Position numbers and translations under genes: made by a program
Notes under the pieces: model-generated
The model's input: only the letters and a program-made list of their open reading frames with translations
What the model was told of the DNA's origin: nothing
Databases searched by the model: none
In this document: positions 34,755 through 46,498 of the stretch, piece after piece
Position numbering within the stretch: the first letter of the stretch is position 1
Layout of the letters: every line of letters begins with the position of its first letter
From: Brachynemurus nebulosus
Lineage: Eukaryota; Arthropoda; Insecta; Neuroptera; Myrmeleontidae
Assembly (NCBI GenBank): GCA_035578155.1
Contig: JAPWDM010000014.1
Location: 6,126,001-6,190,000 of the forward strand
Direction of reading: 5' to 3'
DNA: 64,000 nucleotides

Positions 34755-35741
34755 AAAAAACAAACTTTAAATGCTTTACTTTCGATAGTACGTTTTTTGT
34801 CGAACCATGTCCACATGGTTCCTCATGTACCTCAAAAAGTATTTGAGTTATCGATATAAATCAAAGTGCATATTACCTCCATACCGTCATTTTAGCAGGA
34901 ACTAGGATGTTTTGGTTCTTTAATATATTTTCAAAATGGCAGCTGTTTATAGTCGAGAAAATGCGGTGATTTTTGAAAATTTATTTTCAAAATGCGATTT
35001 CTCGCTGGTTTTTAATTTTTTTCTTAGATCCTACTTACAATTAGTGCCATAACTGTATATGTATATTTTCAGAAAATTTTTGATTTTTTGATATTGGTTC
35101 ACTGGGATTTTCAGAACGCGAGTAACCATCAAGGTGAAAAAATCTCGCAGTGTCGACTTTAAAGCCATTTATACTCAACTCATTTTTGAATTTTTATTAA
35201 ATTTTTTTTTTTTTTGTAATCTCAAAACATGTAGAAACAATGTTGTATATTTAATTTTTTAATAAAATATTTATTTGTATAAAAAAGAAATAATAAAAAG
35301 GTCGACTTTTTTTATGTTTTTTTGGCGAATATCCCCTTAATAAAACCCAGTAAAAATTGACAAAGTACTGATTTTTAAAAGCTTTTATTTAACTTGCTAT
35401 GTTAGTATGTTGGTTTAGATCAAATCTTGGAATCAAAATTTAGGCAGGTTCTAATTGAGCTAGAGGTTTCAGATTTTGCATACATGTCTAACCTTGATGA
35501 CAATGCAATAGTGTATAATTAGTTTTGTCCTAAATCGCCCCAAAACCAAAATTGTTGATTTTTAGTCCTGTGCAACTTTTTGACATTTCGGATTGTCAAA
35601 TATTGTCCATTGATTTTACATTGCAATTTTTTGTTTCCATAGTTATGTCTGATTAGGGTAAATTAACCGATTAATATATAGGTAAAAAAATTACTTCTTT
35701 AATTTTTTTTAAATTAATTGTAATCACACTAAAAAGTAGAA
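34755..35741. other. Spacer between the inverted Helentron-like copies, left part
   Basis: AT-rich, no gene. It is not mirrored on the far side, so the two copies are separate insertions, not arms of a larger palindrome. Confidence 0.45.
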
Positions 35742-36085
35742 AATAAATTAAAGTAAAAAAATGTTTTTTAAGAAAAAGCTTTTATTTAAAAATGAGCTAA
35801 AAAAAAATAAAATAATTTTTGAGTGAAGTTTGAAGCAATATGCAACATAATTTATAAAAGCTTGAGGCGTTTAATTAAGTTTGGTAACTACTGAAAAGTA
35901 AAATAGCTACACTTATACGTATATCCAAAACATCCAAAACAGAAATAACTAATGATAACGCCTCAAACTTTTATAAATTATGTTGCATATTGCTTCAAAC
36001 TTCACTCAAAAATTATTTTATTTTTTTTAGCTCATTTTTAAATAAAAGCTTTTTCTTAAAAAACATTTTTTTACTTTAATTTATT
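35742..36085. repeat. Foldback element with 130-bp near-perfect arms
   Basis: The left arm 35742-35871 and right arm 35957-36085 are reverse complements with about one mismatch, separated by an 85-bp loop. The arms include AAGCTTTTATTTAAAAATGA and TGAAGCAATATGCAACATAA. No target duplication was found. Confidence 0.9.
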
Positions 36086-36106
36086 CCTAAAATTATTATT
36101 CTTAAA

Positions 36107-36318
36107 CAACCGTCACTCGACTTATTGACATTTTAAGTTATAGACATATTCATAGTTTCACTCGACTTACAGACAACACCATATGTATATACGCAATGCC
36201 ACAGTATCACATAGTGCGTATATGACCTTGGGTTCATACGTATGGTTTGTTTATAAGTCAAGTGAAACTGCAAGCATGTCTATAAAATTTAAAGTGTCTA
36301 GAAGTCGAGTATCGACTG
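36107..36318. mobile_element. Small palindromic MITE (CAGTCGATACTCGACTT)
   Basis: The right end, read inward from TA, is CAGTCGATACTCGACTTCTA. The left end CAACCGTCACTCGACTT is a decayed version. The subterminal AGTTTCACT(C/T)GACTTA pairs with its complement. It resembles pogo/mariner-type MITEs. Confidence 0.65.
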
Positions 36319-36863
36319 TATTATTGCAATGTTTAATAATATGATTATTGAAAATTTCGATTAGTTGCTAGTTAAACTACTTAAATTTTTCGACTGCGGA
36401 TCCAAAAATTACAGATAGTATAGCACTTGCTAAGAACTTTAAACTAATATTACTTCGTGTACCGTGGGTCGATAACTTTAAGTGATATAGTGAAACAAAT
36501 TATTACGTAACTTGCCCTCATTACAGGCGTACATAAAATTTTGTTTCGGAAATTCTGAAAAATTCTATAGCTACCAACTTGGGAATTCTGACTTAGATCG
36601 TGCCTTAATAACACGTATTTACCGACTTTTTTTTAAATCGTGAATCTAAGGACCCTGGGCTTCAGCCTATGAAGCTCATGTCTAAATCCGCACCTGTTCA
36701 AAACATATGTGTGCCAGTAATGTAATTTTATTAATAACCAGACAAAATGATACTCATATGATTACGTACGTGATATAACGTGATCCTTGTAGAATAATTT
36801 ACTATTCCCTAAGGTTTTACATGGCATATGTGTACAAATTTTACATGATATGGAATGATGTTT
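36319..36863. other. Spacer, nothing recognised
   Basis: Unique-looking AT-rich sequence between the small MITE and Helentron-like copy 2. Confidence 0.4.
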
Positions 36864-36988
36864 TTAGTCGAATTTTCTCCGAAAAATTAGACTTATACAG
36901 TCTATACGATAAGAGCTGCGAGAGGCGAGAGTAGGGGCGCTATCCGTTTTCGGACCCGTAGAACACGAATATGTAGAAAAAAAAAATG

Positions 36989-37031
<43 letters not shown>

Positions 37032-38534
37032 CCCGCCACCTTTTAATTTGTGTAGGGCCCCCCTATGGAAGTTAAGAGATGAAATTTGGTAAATGGGGCT
37101 CATTTTCGAGGCACCTAATACTATCAAAGTGGGGTCAAATTTTGGGCAAATTTTTTTTCTGACCCGACCTTTAAGGGGGTGGTGGGGGGCGGAAAAGCAA
37201 TAAAACTTTTCCAAACCGGTTTTAAATAATGTTTCGGTCAATTATCTACAACATATCCAAAATTCAGCTTCCTAGGATGATATGGTGGGAGTAGAGGGGG
37301 GAAAAACGATTTTCGCTGGATCTAACAGGCCCCCAGCCCCCCAGAATTAACGTAGAGGGTTGAAATTTGGTGTGTTGATAAAGTTCGTACCTAGGTTGTG
37401 CTTTTTGGAGGTTTTAATATTTTACCTCCACCCACCTCATTTTTAAGCTACAATTTCATGCATTTTCGACGTTTTCGAAGTTTGTACCACTCGCACAGGT
37501 CACCCGAATAAACCTAGAGGGCTGAAATTTTGTATTCGGATTGAGTTAGTATCAAGGGGGTGCCTTTTGGGGGTCTCGACTTTTAACCCCTACCCCCACC
37601 ATTTTTATACCCAAAAGAACATGATTTTTCTTGTTTTTTAACAGTTTCGTTCGGGTCAAAATCTCCCCAAATAAACCTAGAGGGCTGAAATTTGGTGTAC
37701 AGGTTAAGCTAATAGCCAGACACTGTTTTTTGGAGGTTTCAACTTTTAACCCTTACCCCCACGATTTTTACGCCAATATTTCCTTAATTTTTTTGCTTGT
37801 TTTCTAACACGTCTAGAGACTCCATAAGGAAACCTAGAGGGCTGAAATTTTGTACGTGTATTCAGTTAGTATCCAGCTAGTACCTTGTAGGGAGTCCGCA
37901 TCACTTTTCCCCCCACTTCTCCCATTTTTACATCGGAATTGAATGCTATTGTTAAATGTGTTTTAAAAGCATTATGTTTATTCTAAATACAAGTAGGCGA
38001 ATAGTAATTTTAAAAAATTTAAAAAAAAGTGAACTTACTTTTATGACAAATGAAATACATACATATTAAGTAATTTAAAAATGTTATTAAAGTCACTGTT
38101 TATTTATAAATTAGGAATTTTGGATTTTTAGTATTTATAAAATAGAAATTTTGGATTTTTTTGGAAAGAAAAAATATCTTTATAAAGGCCTTCCAGTTTA
38201 CTATTTAAGGTCCTTTTTTAATTTTTAAAACTAAAACATAAAGGTAATTAGCGGATAAACATGGGCAGGAATGTCCTCGTACGAATTGTGTTGGCTTTTT
38301 TTCTGCTACCTGTTTTCGGCACAAAATTGAAATTTACTGAGATACAGCCCTTAAATACTTAAAACCTTTTTTTAAAGCCTCGATCAGCCGAACACTCATC
38401 ACCAGTTTTGAAACCAACAAAATGACAATTCGGTTGTAGACTTTCAATCACATTTCGCTTGTAGACATTCAATACCGAAGATGAAGGGGAAAATTCGACT
38501 ACCGTGATGGGGCCCCGCTGCTCACGGCGTTTTG
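36864..38534 (+). mobile_element. Helentron-derived (HINE/DINE-1-like) element, full copy 2
   Basis: Nearly identical to copy 1 but in opposite orientation. 5' TTTAGTCGAATTTTCTCC; TA tract 36992-37029; four to five ~160-bp units with CCTAGAGGGCTGAAATTT; 3' subterminal inverted repeat GGGGAAAATTCGACTA ending 38501; stem CCGTGA 38502-38507 with TCACGG 38522-38527; then CGTTTT. The outer flanks of the two copies differ, so each arose by its own insertion, recently given their similarity. Confidence 0.82.
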
Positions 38535-38663
38535 TTATGTATGTCCTTCAGGATATATAATATTTAATGTATTAAATGGAAACTGATATGATACAAATAT
38601 GTAGTTACTAACCGTTATTAAAATACAGGAACTGCCATTAGATTGAAGATATATAAGCAAATT

Positions 38664-39298
38664 ATGAGTATGGGTAACTTCAAAAATGTAAACTTTACCG
38701 CATCGATGCAGCATCATGACTTTTTTGATGCGTCTAATACTACATGATGCGCTGCTGATGATCTCTTGAAATTTGATGCACATTAGATGTTTTTGAACGG
38801 GATATTGGCATCATTTAGCCTCTGATTTGGCTATAGATAAGACAGATAATGTAGCATGATAGACTCTAGATGATATAGCAATACAGTCCTTTTATAGGTA
38901 TATTATCTTTGAATTTCAATTTGAACTTACTTGAAATTGAAAATATTGAAATTATTTGAATAAAAAATATTACATACCTATTTTGAGTGCAAGATGTATT
39001 CAAATAGTTTAAACAATTTTAATCAAAGGTAAATACATTAATCTTTTTCAACAATTTGTTTTTCGGAATTATTCCTGTTGGTGTTAATACCTACATAATA
39101 TGGCAAGTAGTTATAATTCTACATTATACACATTACATGCATCTTGGACACGCATCACCAAATTTCTTGATGCATTGTTTTGACGCATCAAATGCAAAAA
39201 TGAACTTTTGATTTTTCGTTGTGATGCGTCTGATGTGTTTTTGAACTTTTGACTCTGTCTCATGCAAGCAGTGATGCATTTTTGAAGTTAGCCTATTT
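38664..39298. mobile_element. MITE rich in GATGCATC/GATGCGTC motifs
   Basis: GGTAACTTCAAAAATG (about 38670) and CATTTTTGAAGTTAGCC (ending about 39292) are inverted ends. GATGC(A/G)TC-type motifs recur beside both ends (38700-38760 and 39160-39265). No target duplication was resolved. Confidence 0.6.
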
Positions 39299-39452
39299 AA
39301 TATTTAATTATAATAGATGTCAAAAAATTGATTTGTAACATGTAAGAAGTCACATTTTAAGATCAAATTTCAAACTTTTGATAGTAAAAATTGAAAATTT
39401 ATTACTAAATTACTAAAATAATTTCAGTAAATGGACAAAAAATCACTTAGAT

Positions 39453-40638
39453 CAGGGATTCTCAATGATTTGCTCCGACTTTGTAAATATCAAAATATTC
39501 TTAAGAAAAAATTTTAAAATAAGGAAGGACAAAAGGTAAAATGAATTTGTTTCAGTGAATCAATGAGTGGCGTTCAATCCGTAGGTTGCAGAGCGAATTT
39601 TAGCCGATCTCCTATCCGAGTTTACAGATTGAAAATAGGAGTACAGTTTAAGTCACATTTTCTGAACAAACTTGGCCATTTTTACAGGAAAAATAAGATT
39701 TTACTACTCAAATTACCCAAATTCTTGTAGCTATTAATTTAAAAAAAAATTGAACTTGATGACGTCATTACAAATGAAAAATTTTTTAACGTTCCAAAAA
39801 TCCTAATTTTGGTGCTAAACATGAAATTTGAAGTTACTTATAGGCTTTTGATATCACTTTTTTCAAAAATCGTAGTTTTAATGCTAGAAACATGAAATTT
39901 GAAGCTGCTCATAGAGTCATAGGTTTTTGTGATAATATTTTTTTTCACTTTTAACAAAATTAGAATTGTAAAGATAACAGAAAAATTAGAGGTGAAAATT
40001 AAAATCACATTTGCTGAACGATTTTGGTTATTTTTGACCCAAGAACCTGATTTATGTGAAAGTAGATCATCCAAGAAATTATAATGGGTCACACAATCAA
40101 TGAAATAAGGAATAAGAAGTATGACATCTAGTGATGTTGAATGGGACTTTAACGTAATTGCCCATAGGTATATGTATTTATGTATTTTTGTACATCAAAA
40201 TTCATGAAAAAATAACGTTCGTGATGACTTTTTTGTCACTAAAGTGAAAAAAATCACGAATTTTGACGTACAAATGTACCTACATATTTATATCTATGAG
40301 CAGTTACGTTAAAGTTCCTCTCAACGTCACTAGATGGCATACTTCTTATTCCTTATTTGTTATTCCTTATTTCATTGATTGTGTAGACACCCTAACAGAA
40401 AAATAACTCGCATGGAAACAAAGGTTGAACACCACTTATATACACAAAATATTTGTAATAAATTCAATATAAAATTTAATATTTTTCAACGAAAAAATGT
40501 TTAAATATAATTAATTTTATAAGTTCAGTTCTGTATGAAAAAGAAATGTTTATGAATTTAAGATTGCAAAGCGACATCATGCAATTTTAAAGTTCGCGGG
40601 CTATATCTAGTCCGTAGGTCGCACTTTTGAAATCCCTA
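39453..40638. mobile_element. hAT-type element (CAGGGATTCTCAA), with nested foldback
   Basis: The ends CAGGGATTCTCAA and TTTTGAAATCCCTA lie between ACTTAGAT (39445-39452) and ATTTAGGT (40639-40646), a 6/8 duplication. A paralogous fragment lies in reverse orientation at 56010-56708. No transposase frame is left. Confidence 0.72.
40090..40387. mobile_element. Nested foldback MITE
   Basis: The arms 40090-40216 and 40250-40387 pair: ACACAATCAATGAAATAAGG with its complement, GGAATAAGAAGTATG, CTTTAACGTAA and CAAAATTC(A/G)TGA. The right arm has a small duplication of TTATTCCTTATTT. It interrupts the hAT-type element. Confidence 0.8.
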
Positions 40639-41013
40639 ATTTAGGTGACGTCATTACCCTCACCCTTGAATTTACAAGATTGTGATTATGTTGTCCGCTT
40701 ACCAATGCGTTATAGGTCTGGTTATAGGTACTATGCATCTAATATACCGATAATTTCTGTTTTCATATGAACATTTATATCTAGAGCAGTGCTATTTTAG
40801 TTAATCAGCAGTTTTTAAATTTTTATGTACTTTTTTATATGTATTTAGTATATGTATATCTATGTAGGTACCTTTTTATAGAGCAAGTTAAAGGGTTTCC
40901 TATGATTTTAGTATCATATTACATGTAATCGGGTTTTATACGATGAACTCTCTAATCGTATAAACCACGATGTGATGGTTTTATAAGTTTATAAAATTGT
41001 TCTTTCTTATATA

Positions 41014-42628
41014 CAGTAGATCCTCGTTTTACGCGGATTTAATTTATGTAACTATAATTCTTTTTGATTATACGCAGTCTTATACATATTATCATTTTGA
41101 CTTTACACAGTTTTTTTCTTAGTTTTTCGCAAAAATTTGCAAAAATTTAAGTTTTTCCAATTATTTTTTTTTACACGGTGGCAAAGAGCGGAAAAAGTCA
41201 CATAAGATATGTTTTTGATAATTGTCCTAAGTAAGCAAGTTTTCGAGAAAAAGTAATTTTTGTGGTCGAAAATTTGCCGGATGTTATACCTGATGCTGCG
41301 CCAGGAGGGGTATTTTTTCCTTTTTATTTAATTTGTAATGGGATATTTGACAGTATCAAAAAAAGCAATGAAAACAAATTTTAATGAAAATTGATAAAAA
41401 AGACAGCAATTTATTATGCTATTTCATCTTAATTATCATTATTTAATTTAAAAAAAAAAAAGTAATTAAAAAAGTAATTTTTTAGCTAAAATCCATCTGA
41501 ACAAAAACGGGTTGTGACGTTGCATTCTCTTATATAGCAAACATAACTATGGAAATTACTTTAAATTAAATTAATTTTAAAAAAAAATCAACAATTTCTT
41601 TTTAATGTAAGTAGTGAATGAAGCGTCAAAATGATCAAAATCTCGAAATTCTCTATAACAGCTCCAATTTTTATGATTTTTTTTTTTTTAAATTGTATGT
41701 TTCAATGTATTATTTAAACTCATAAGCATTGTAAGTAGCGGACTTAAATTTTGTAGGGGTCCGAAAATTGAGATATTTTATTGAGATTTCAGAAAAATAT
41801 ATTTGAGATTTCAGAATATTATTGAGATTTCAGAAAAAATTAACGTTAGGTTGAAATTATCCTCCCGGATCCTCGGATCCCAAAGGGGATCCAAAGTAAA
41901 TTGTGGGAAATGACCTCTAAATTTTGCTTAAATACTATTAGAATAATGAAAAAATTAAGGTGAAATTCACATTGTGCTCCAGGGTCCTAGGGTCCCAAAA
42001 ATCTTATTGAATAAAAGGTTGAATGGCGCTCGCAAGCTCGGCTCGTGTCGCAATTTCATCTTCGTGAGTAATACCCATCATTACCAACTTGCTGAATAAT
42101 ATACTAGTAATATATTTTGATGTTCAAATACTGTTTTTTTGAAATCAAAAATTTTCATTTTTAAATTTAGGACCTAAAACCTTTTAAGCTCTATTTTTAT
42201 AATGTTTATGAGTTTCAGTAATACTATAAAAGGAACAAATGAAAAAAAATTATCAAAATCGGATCTGTTATAGAGAATTTAGAGGTGAAGACCTTTATTG
42301 ACTACACTATTTCCTAGTTATAAGAGAAATAAACCAATTTTTTTCTTAGTTACCGAACACCTTTTGCTATCTAGAGAATGTGACGTAACTGACAGCTAAT
42401 GAACGTTTTCGCACAAATTTTGAGCACAAATATTAAAAAATAATTTTTTCTAACAATTTTTGGCATTATTTTAAAAAATTAAAAACGTATACGTGCATAA
42501 TACATAAATATGTGTGTTTTAAAATAATTTCCCAAAATTATTCAAATTCGCCATTATAATGCACGTCTTTTATGTAATGCACATACGAATGATTTACGCG
42601 GTGTAGGACGTAAAACAGGGGTCTACTG
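41014..42628. mobile_element. Pogo/Tigger-like element, non-coding
   Basis: The termini CAGTAGATCCTCGTTTTACG and, read inward from the right, CAGTAGACCCCTGTTTTACG are flanked by TA (41012-41013, 42629-42630). These ends are typical of pogo/Tigger elements. Its 1.6 kb contain no sustained frame. It includes two modules found elsewhere: ATGCTGCG-AGGGGTATTTTT near 41290 and GTCGCAATTTCATCTTCGTG near 42049. Confidence 0.82.
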
Positions 42629-42630
42629 TA

Positions 42631-43409
42631 CTACTGATATTTTTCTCTTTTTGTTTTAAATTTTCCAAAATGTAGCTGTACCATTCACTCCACTGTTCAT
42701 TTAATCAAAAATTTTCACTTTTAACACGCGTGGCGAGTACGTGCATATAATATGTTTCATTTTTTTTAAAAAGAATTTCTCTATCATTTGATTCACTGGA
42801 CCATTTACTTTGGAATCTATTCTACTATTATGTTCATTCATAAACACAGGTATATTATAAAGAGTTATCGTAATGTAATATTTAATTGATAATAAGCGGT
42901 TATGAGAGAGGGTGACACAGAGAAAAAAAATTATATATTAGGGTCAAATTATTGTTTATTTTAAATTAACATTTTTCAGTGTTTTTGCAAGAGGTGTAAA
43001 AAAAAAATGAACACATAATAATTAGGGGAAAAAATAATGCAATGTCGTTGCTCGCTGTATAGTTTTGCCAACTTTGCCAACGTTTTTGTTGCTGACATTG
43101 TATTTTTTATGCATGACATCAATAATTGTTGAGTATTGTTTTTTTTTTTATTATTTTATAATTAGTAAAATTACAATTGTCTTTTATATTCTCATCAATT
43201 TTAAATGTGATGCATGAGAGTCAGTTTGTTAAGTGGGGCTGACTGATGTGAAGTTTATGTCATTCATAATACATTTGCTTCGGTTGTATGTTCAAATGGA
43301 CCTACGTAAACAAACCTAGTATGTAAGTACAGTGGGTCGTAAAAAAATGCTAACAGTTGAGCTACAAAGATGAAAGAAAAGTTTGTGAATAATTGTATAT
43401 GTTAATAGA
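42631..43409. other. Intron 1 spacer, nothing delimited
   Basis: AT-rich. A short inverted pair around TGCTCGCT/TTGCTGACATTGTATT near 43040-43110 is too weak to call. Confidence 0.35.
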
Positions 43410-43418
43410 GTACCTAGC

Positions 43419-43876
43419 TAGTGATGTCGAGCCGAGGAACAGTTAGTCGATTAATCGACTGAAATCGTTTTTAAGACAAAATTAGTCATTAGTCGAAAAT
43501 ATCGAGCATATAATAGTCGACTAATCGACTAAATTTTTAGTCGAATATATAAATAGGATAACCTATATAATTCTTTCAAAACCTATATTTTTTTTTAAAA
43601 TTTAATTATTGACTTTTAACATATTTTTTAAGAAAAGAAAAAATATGGCATGTCACAATATGTAAATCATATAAAAGTGAAAAATCATAGTTTTTAGTTT
43701 TCATTTTTTGAAGTCCAATAAATAATACAGAAAAATTAATAAATAAGTCGTTTTTAGTCATTTAAAAAAAAATTAGTCATTTTAGTCATTTATTCGAGGG
43801 TAAAATAGTCGACTAAAAAGTGACTAAATGTAAACAAAACTAGTCGATTAAACCGATTAATCATCCGACATTACTA
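43419..43876 (-). mobile_element. hAT-type MITE, TTAGTCGACTAA family (copy B)
   Basis: The ends TAGTGATGTCGAG and CCGACATTACTA lie between GTACCTAG (43410-43417) and GTACCTAC (43877-43884). It is the reverse complement of the copy at 5457-5926, with similar spacing of TTAGTCGA motifs. Confidence 0.82.
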
Positions 43877-43951
43877 GTACCTACACTAAAGGTCACCTAA
43901 TTCTTCTAATTATTCACCTAAATATTTTCAGCTCCTTTTCTTTCTTAAAAA

Positions 43952-45280
43952 TACTAGTTGAAGAATACACTCATATATCCATTAATTGTTGAGAAAGTTA
44001 GGCATTATTTAAAGATGTGTAGGAATGACTATTACTCAGTATCTTTCGACCAATAAAATCAACGTATTTATCTTTATTCAATGGGCTTGCAGTTGTTTTA
44101 TGAATAATCTATTAAATTTTAATTTCATATCTGTTGCGTAGAAACGTGTAAATAAACAAAGCTATTTATATTTTATTTTGATCGTTTCCATAGATACATA
44201 TACAGACATTTAATGAAATTAGAGTTATATTAAAAATTATATTATTTTAATAATTTAAAGCTTATATTCAGTTTTATTTAAAACAAAAAAGGAAAAAGTT
44301 GTAGAAAAAGTATAGTATTCTACACGCGTGTAATGACTATTACTCACTCAGATGAATTACGACATTCACCTCGTAAACTCGGTTCCTGTCGCAACTTCAT
44401 CTTCGTGAGTAATAGTCAGACTTGGGAAAACAGTGGTCTCTAACAGAATCGCCATATAAAATATTTTGGATTGGGGGGGGGGGGCTATAAATTTTATTAC
44501 AAAGCTGAGGATTTTCCTCTGGATTTGAAGATTAGCCTAAGGAAGCTTTTGAGAACAAATCAGTAAAAATCAAAAATTACCCATTTTTCATAATTTAATA
44601 TATAATTTTAATTTTAAAAATAATTAAAAAAAATTAATGTTGAATAAATAAGTGGTCGACTGTAATAGAAATTAATTTAGACGAATTCAAAACATTTATA
44701 ATGTAAACAATATCTCTATTTCCTTTATGATTATTTAAATAATATCTATATCTCACCTTCTTTATACCTGCTTTAATGTAAACAAAATTGACTGTATTAG
44801 TAGATTGTATCACTCTAGTAGATCGCTCACAAGATTGAAGATGGTTTTGTTTTTGCATTAGAAAAATATAAAGATATGTATGTAGCTACATATAACAAGC
44901 AAAATGATTCATAATATTGGCAATTAAAAAACACAAACAGACATAAAACAACATTAACGATGTGGTATTAGTAGTAAAACGTCGTAAAACTGATTTTTAA
45001 AAAGATTGATAATATTTTTACGTTTTATGACATCCCCCCCGGTTCTATTCGTAGCCCCCCAGTACAAAATATTTTATATGGCGACTCTGTTAGGGACCTT
45101 TTCTTTCCATCTCTGGTAATAGTTCATAAAACTATTGCAACCCTATTGAATAATGGTTAATATCGTGATTTCATTGGTCGAAAGGTATTGAGTAATAATT
45201 ATTCCTCCACATCTTTGAATAATGCCTAACTTTCTCAACAATTAACGGATATATAATGAGTGTGTTCTTCAACAGGAGTA
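43952..45280. mobile_element. Element with ~170-bp terminal inverted repeats, interrupted by a hAT-type element
   Basis: 43952-44125 (TTGAAGAATACACTCATATA, AATTGTTGAGAAAGTTAGGC, CTTTCGACCAAT) matches the complement of 45124-45280 at about 85-90% by eye. The unit CTGTCGCAACTTCATCTTCG at 44377 also occurs in the pogo-like element at 42.0 kb. The hAT-type element 44417-45115 is inserted near the right arm. Confidence 0.8.
44417..45115. mobile_element. hAT-type element, CAGA(G/C)(A/T)TGGGA family (copy 1)
   Basis: The ends CAGACTTGGGAAAACAGTGG and, read inward from the right, CAGAGATGGAAAGAAAAGGT continue into TCCCTAACAGA(G/A)TCGCC. They are flanked by a perfect 8-bp duplication GTAATAGT (44409-44416, 45116-45123). 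It is a reverse-oriented copy of 52052-53148. A 74-codon frame (44634-44858, minus) is shared with that copy. Confidence 0.93.
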
Positions 45281-45733
45281 GAAAAATATAGTTTATCAAT
45301 AAAAATAAGTTTATTTTTATTATGTGCGAAAATTTTTAGTGACTACTGTATGCATAATTTTTTTTTTTTTCATAATCATATAAGTATCTGTTTACTCATT
45401 ATCCATTAATTAGAATGTGAATAAGTAAGTAAGTGTACGGTAACAGTATGTAGATATTGAAACTTTTTCATGTTAGTTGAATACACACAAGTACAGCTAA
45501 CTCTTTTTTTATACGGTAAATAAATATCCACGTACGAAAAATGGTTGTAAAAAAACAAGTAGTTAAAAAAAAATAAATGGGTACAAAATTTATTTAAAAA
45601 AGTACAAAAAAGCTGAAATAAATCATGTAAAAAAGTTACGTTTTAATATAAACCTTTTTTATGCAGTGGATAGGAATCGTATAAAAAAATCGCACAAAAA
45701 ATATTCGAAAACTTAATAAGTAGCTATAAAAAG

Positions 45734-45941
45734 CAGAGCCGAATTTACATAAGAGCAACTGGGGTACGTGTTCCGGGGCCCACACCAAATAGGGGCCTCC
45801 ACAAAATCGAATAAAATCTCAAAATTAAGTAATAGAATAGAAGGGATAAGCGCTTTTTCGTTTTAGCGAATTTCCAGAATTTCCCTCTATGGCAGAAATT
45901 TGTTTTGAGGTCCCTAGAAACCGAAAATAATATTCACTAAA

Positions 45942-46039
<98 letters not shown>

Positions 46040-46498
46040 CCGCACGATAACTCTCGAACGAAATTTGGTGAAAATGTTGGAAATCCCAAACCGTTTGACA
46101 AGTTCGTTAGCCAGACACGTTCGATGCCCGGAACATGGTTTTTGTTCGCGAAAAAAATTAGTTTTTTGCCAAAATTTTCACTTATTCAAAAGTTTTTCCG
46201 ACATTTTTTTTACACCATTAGAAAGAGGAAGAAAAATTACATAAAAAGGGTTTTTAAACCATCATTCTATGTAAACTGGTTTCCGAGAAAAACGAATTTT
46301 TATAAACGGAAATTCGCCATGTTATGCAAGATGCTGCGAGAGGGGTATTTTTCACTTTGCTAGCCGATCCTATTTTTGGGGAAAATTTGAAAAATTTTGA
46401 AAATTCTCCAAGGGAACCTCTACAAAAGTACTTAGGCCTCCACATATAAAGTATTCAGGGGCCACAACATTAGAAGTGCGTGCTCCACAGAAGTCCTG
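45734..46498. mobile_element. hAT-type element (CAGAGCCGAATTTAC), nested
   Basis: CAGAGCCGAATTTACATAAG at the left and CAGAAGTCCTG at the right are flanked by a perfect 8-bp duplication ATAAAAAG (45726-45733, 46499-46506). It is inserted in the AGCTATAAAAAG motif of a CAGCTGAAC-family MITE. It contains a TA/TG microsatellite and a module shared with 1.4 and 41.3 kb. Confidence 0.87.
45945..46039. repeat. Compound (TA)n(TG)n microsatellite
   Basis: About 76 bp of TA followed by nine TG repeats. Cys-Val frames starting here are artefacts. Confidence 0.97.

Noticed and set aside
34321..37241. Open frames with long Ile-Tyr runs
   Set aside because: They are (TA)n microsatellites inside the Helentron-like copies read as codons.
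33030..38534. One giant palindrome spanning both 1.7-kb copies
   Set aside because: The outer flanks and the inner spacer halves do not match each other, so these are two separate insertions.
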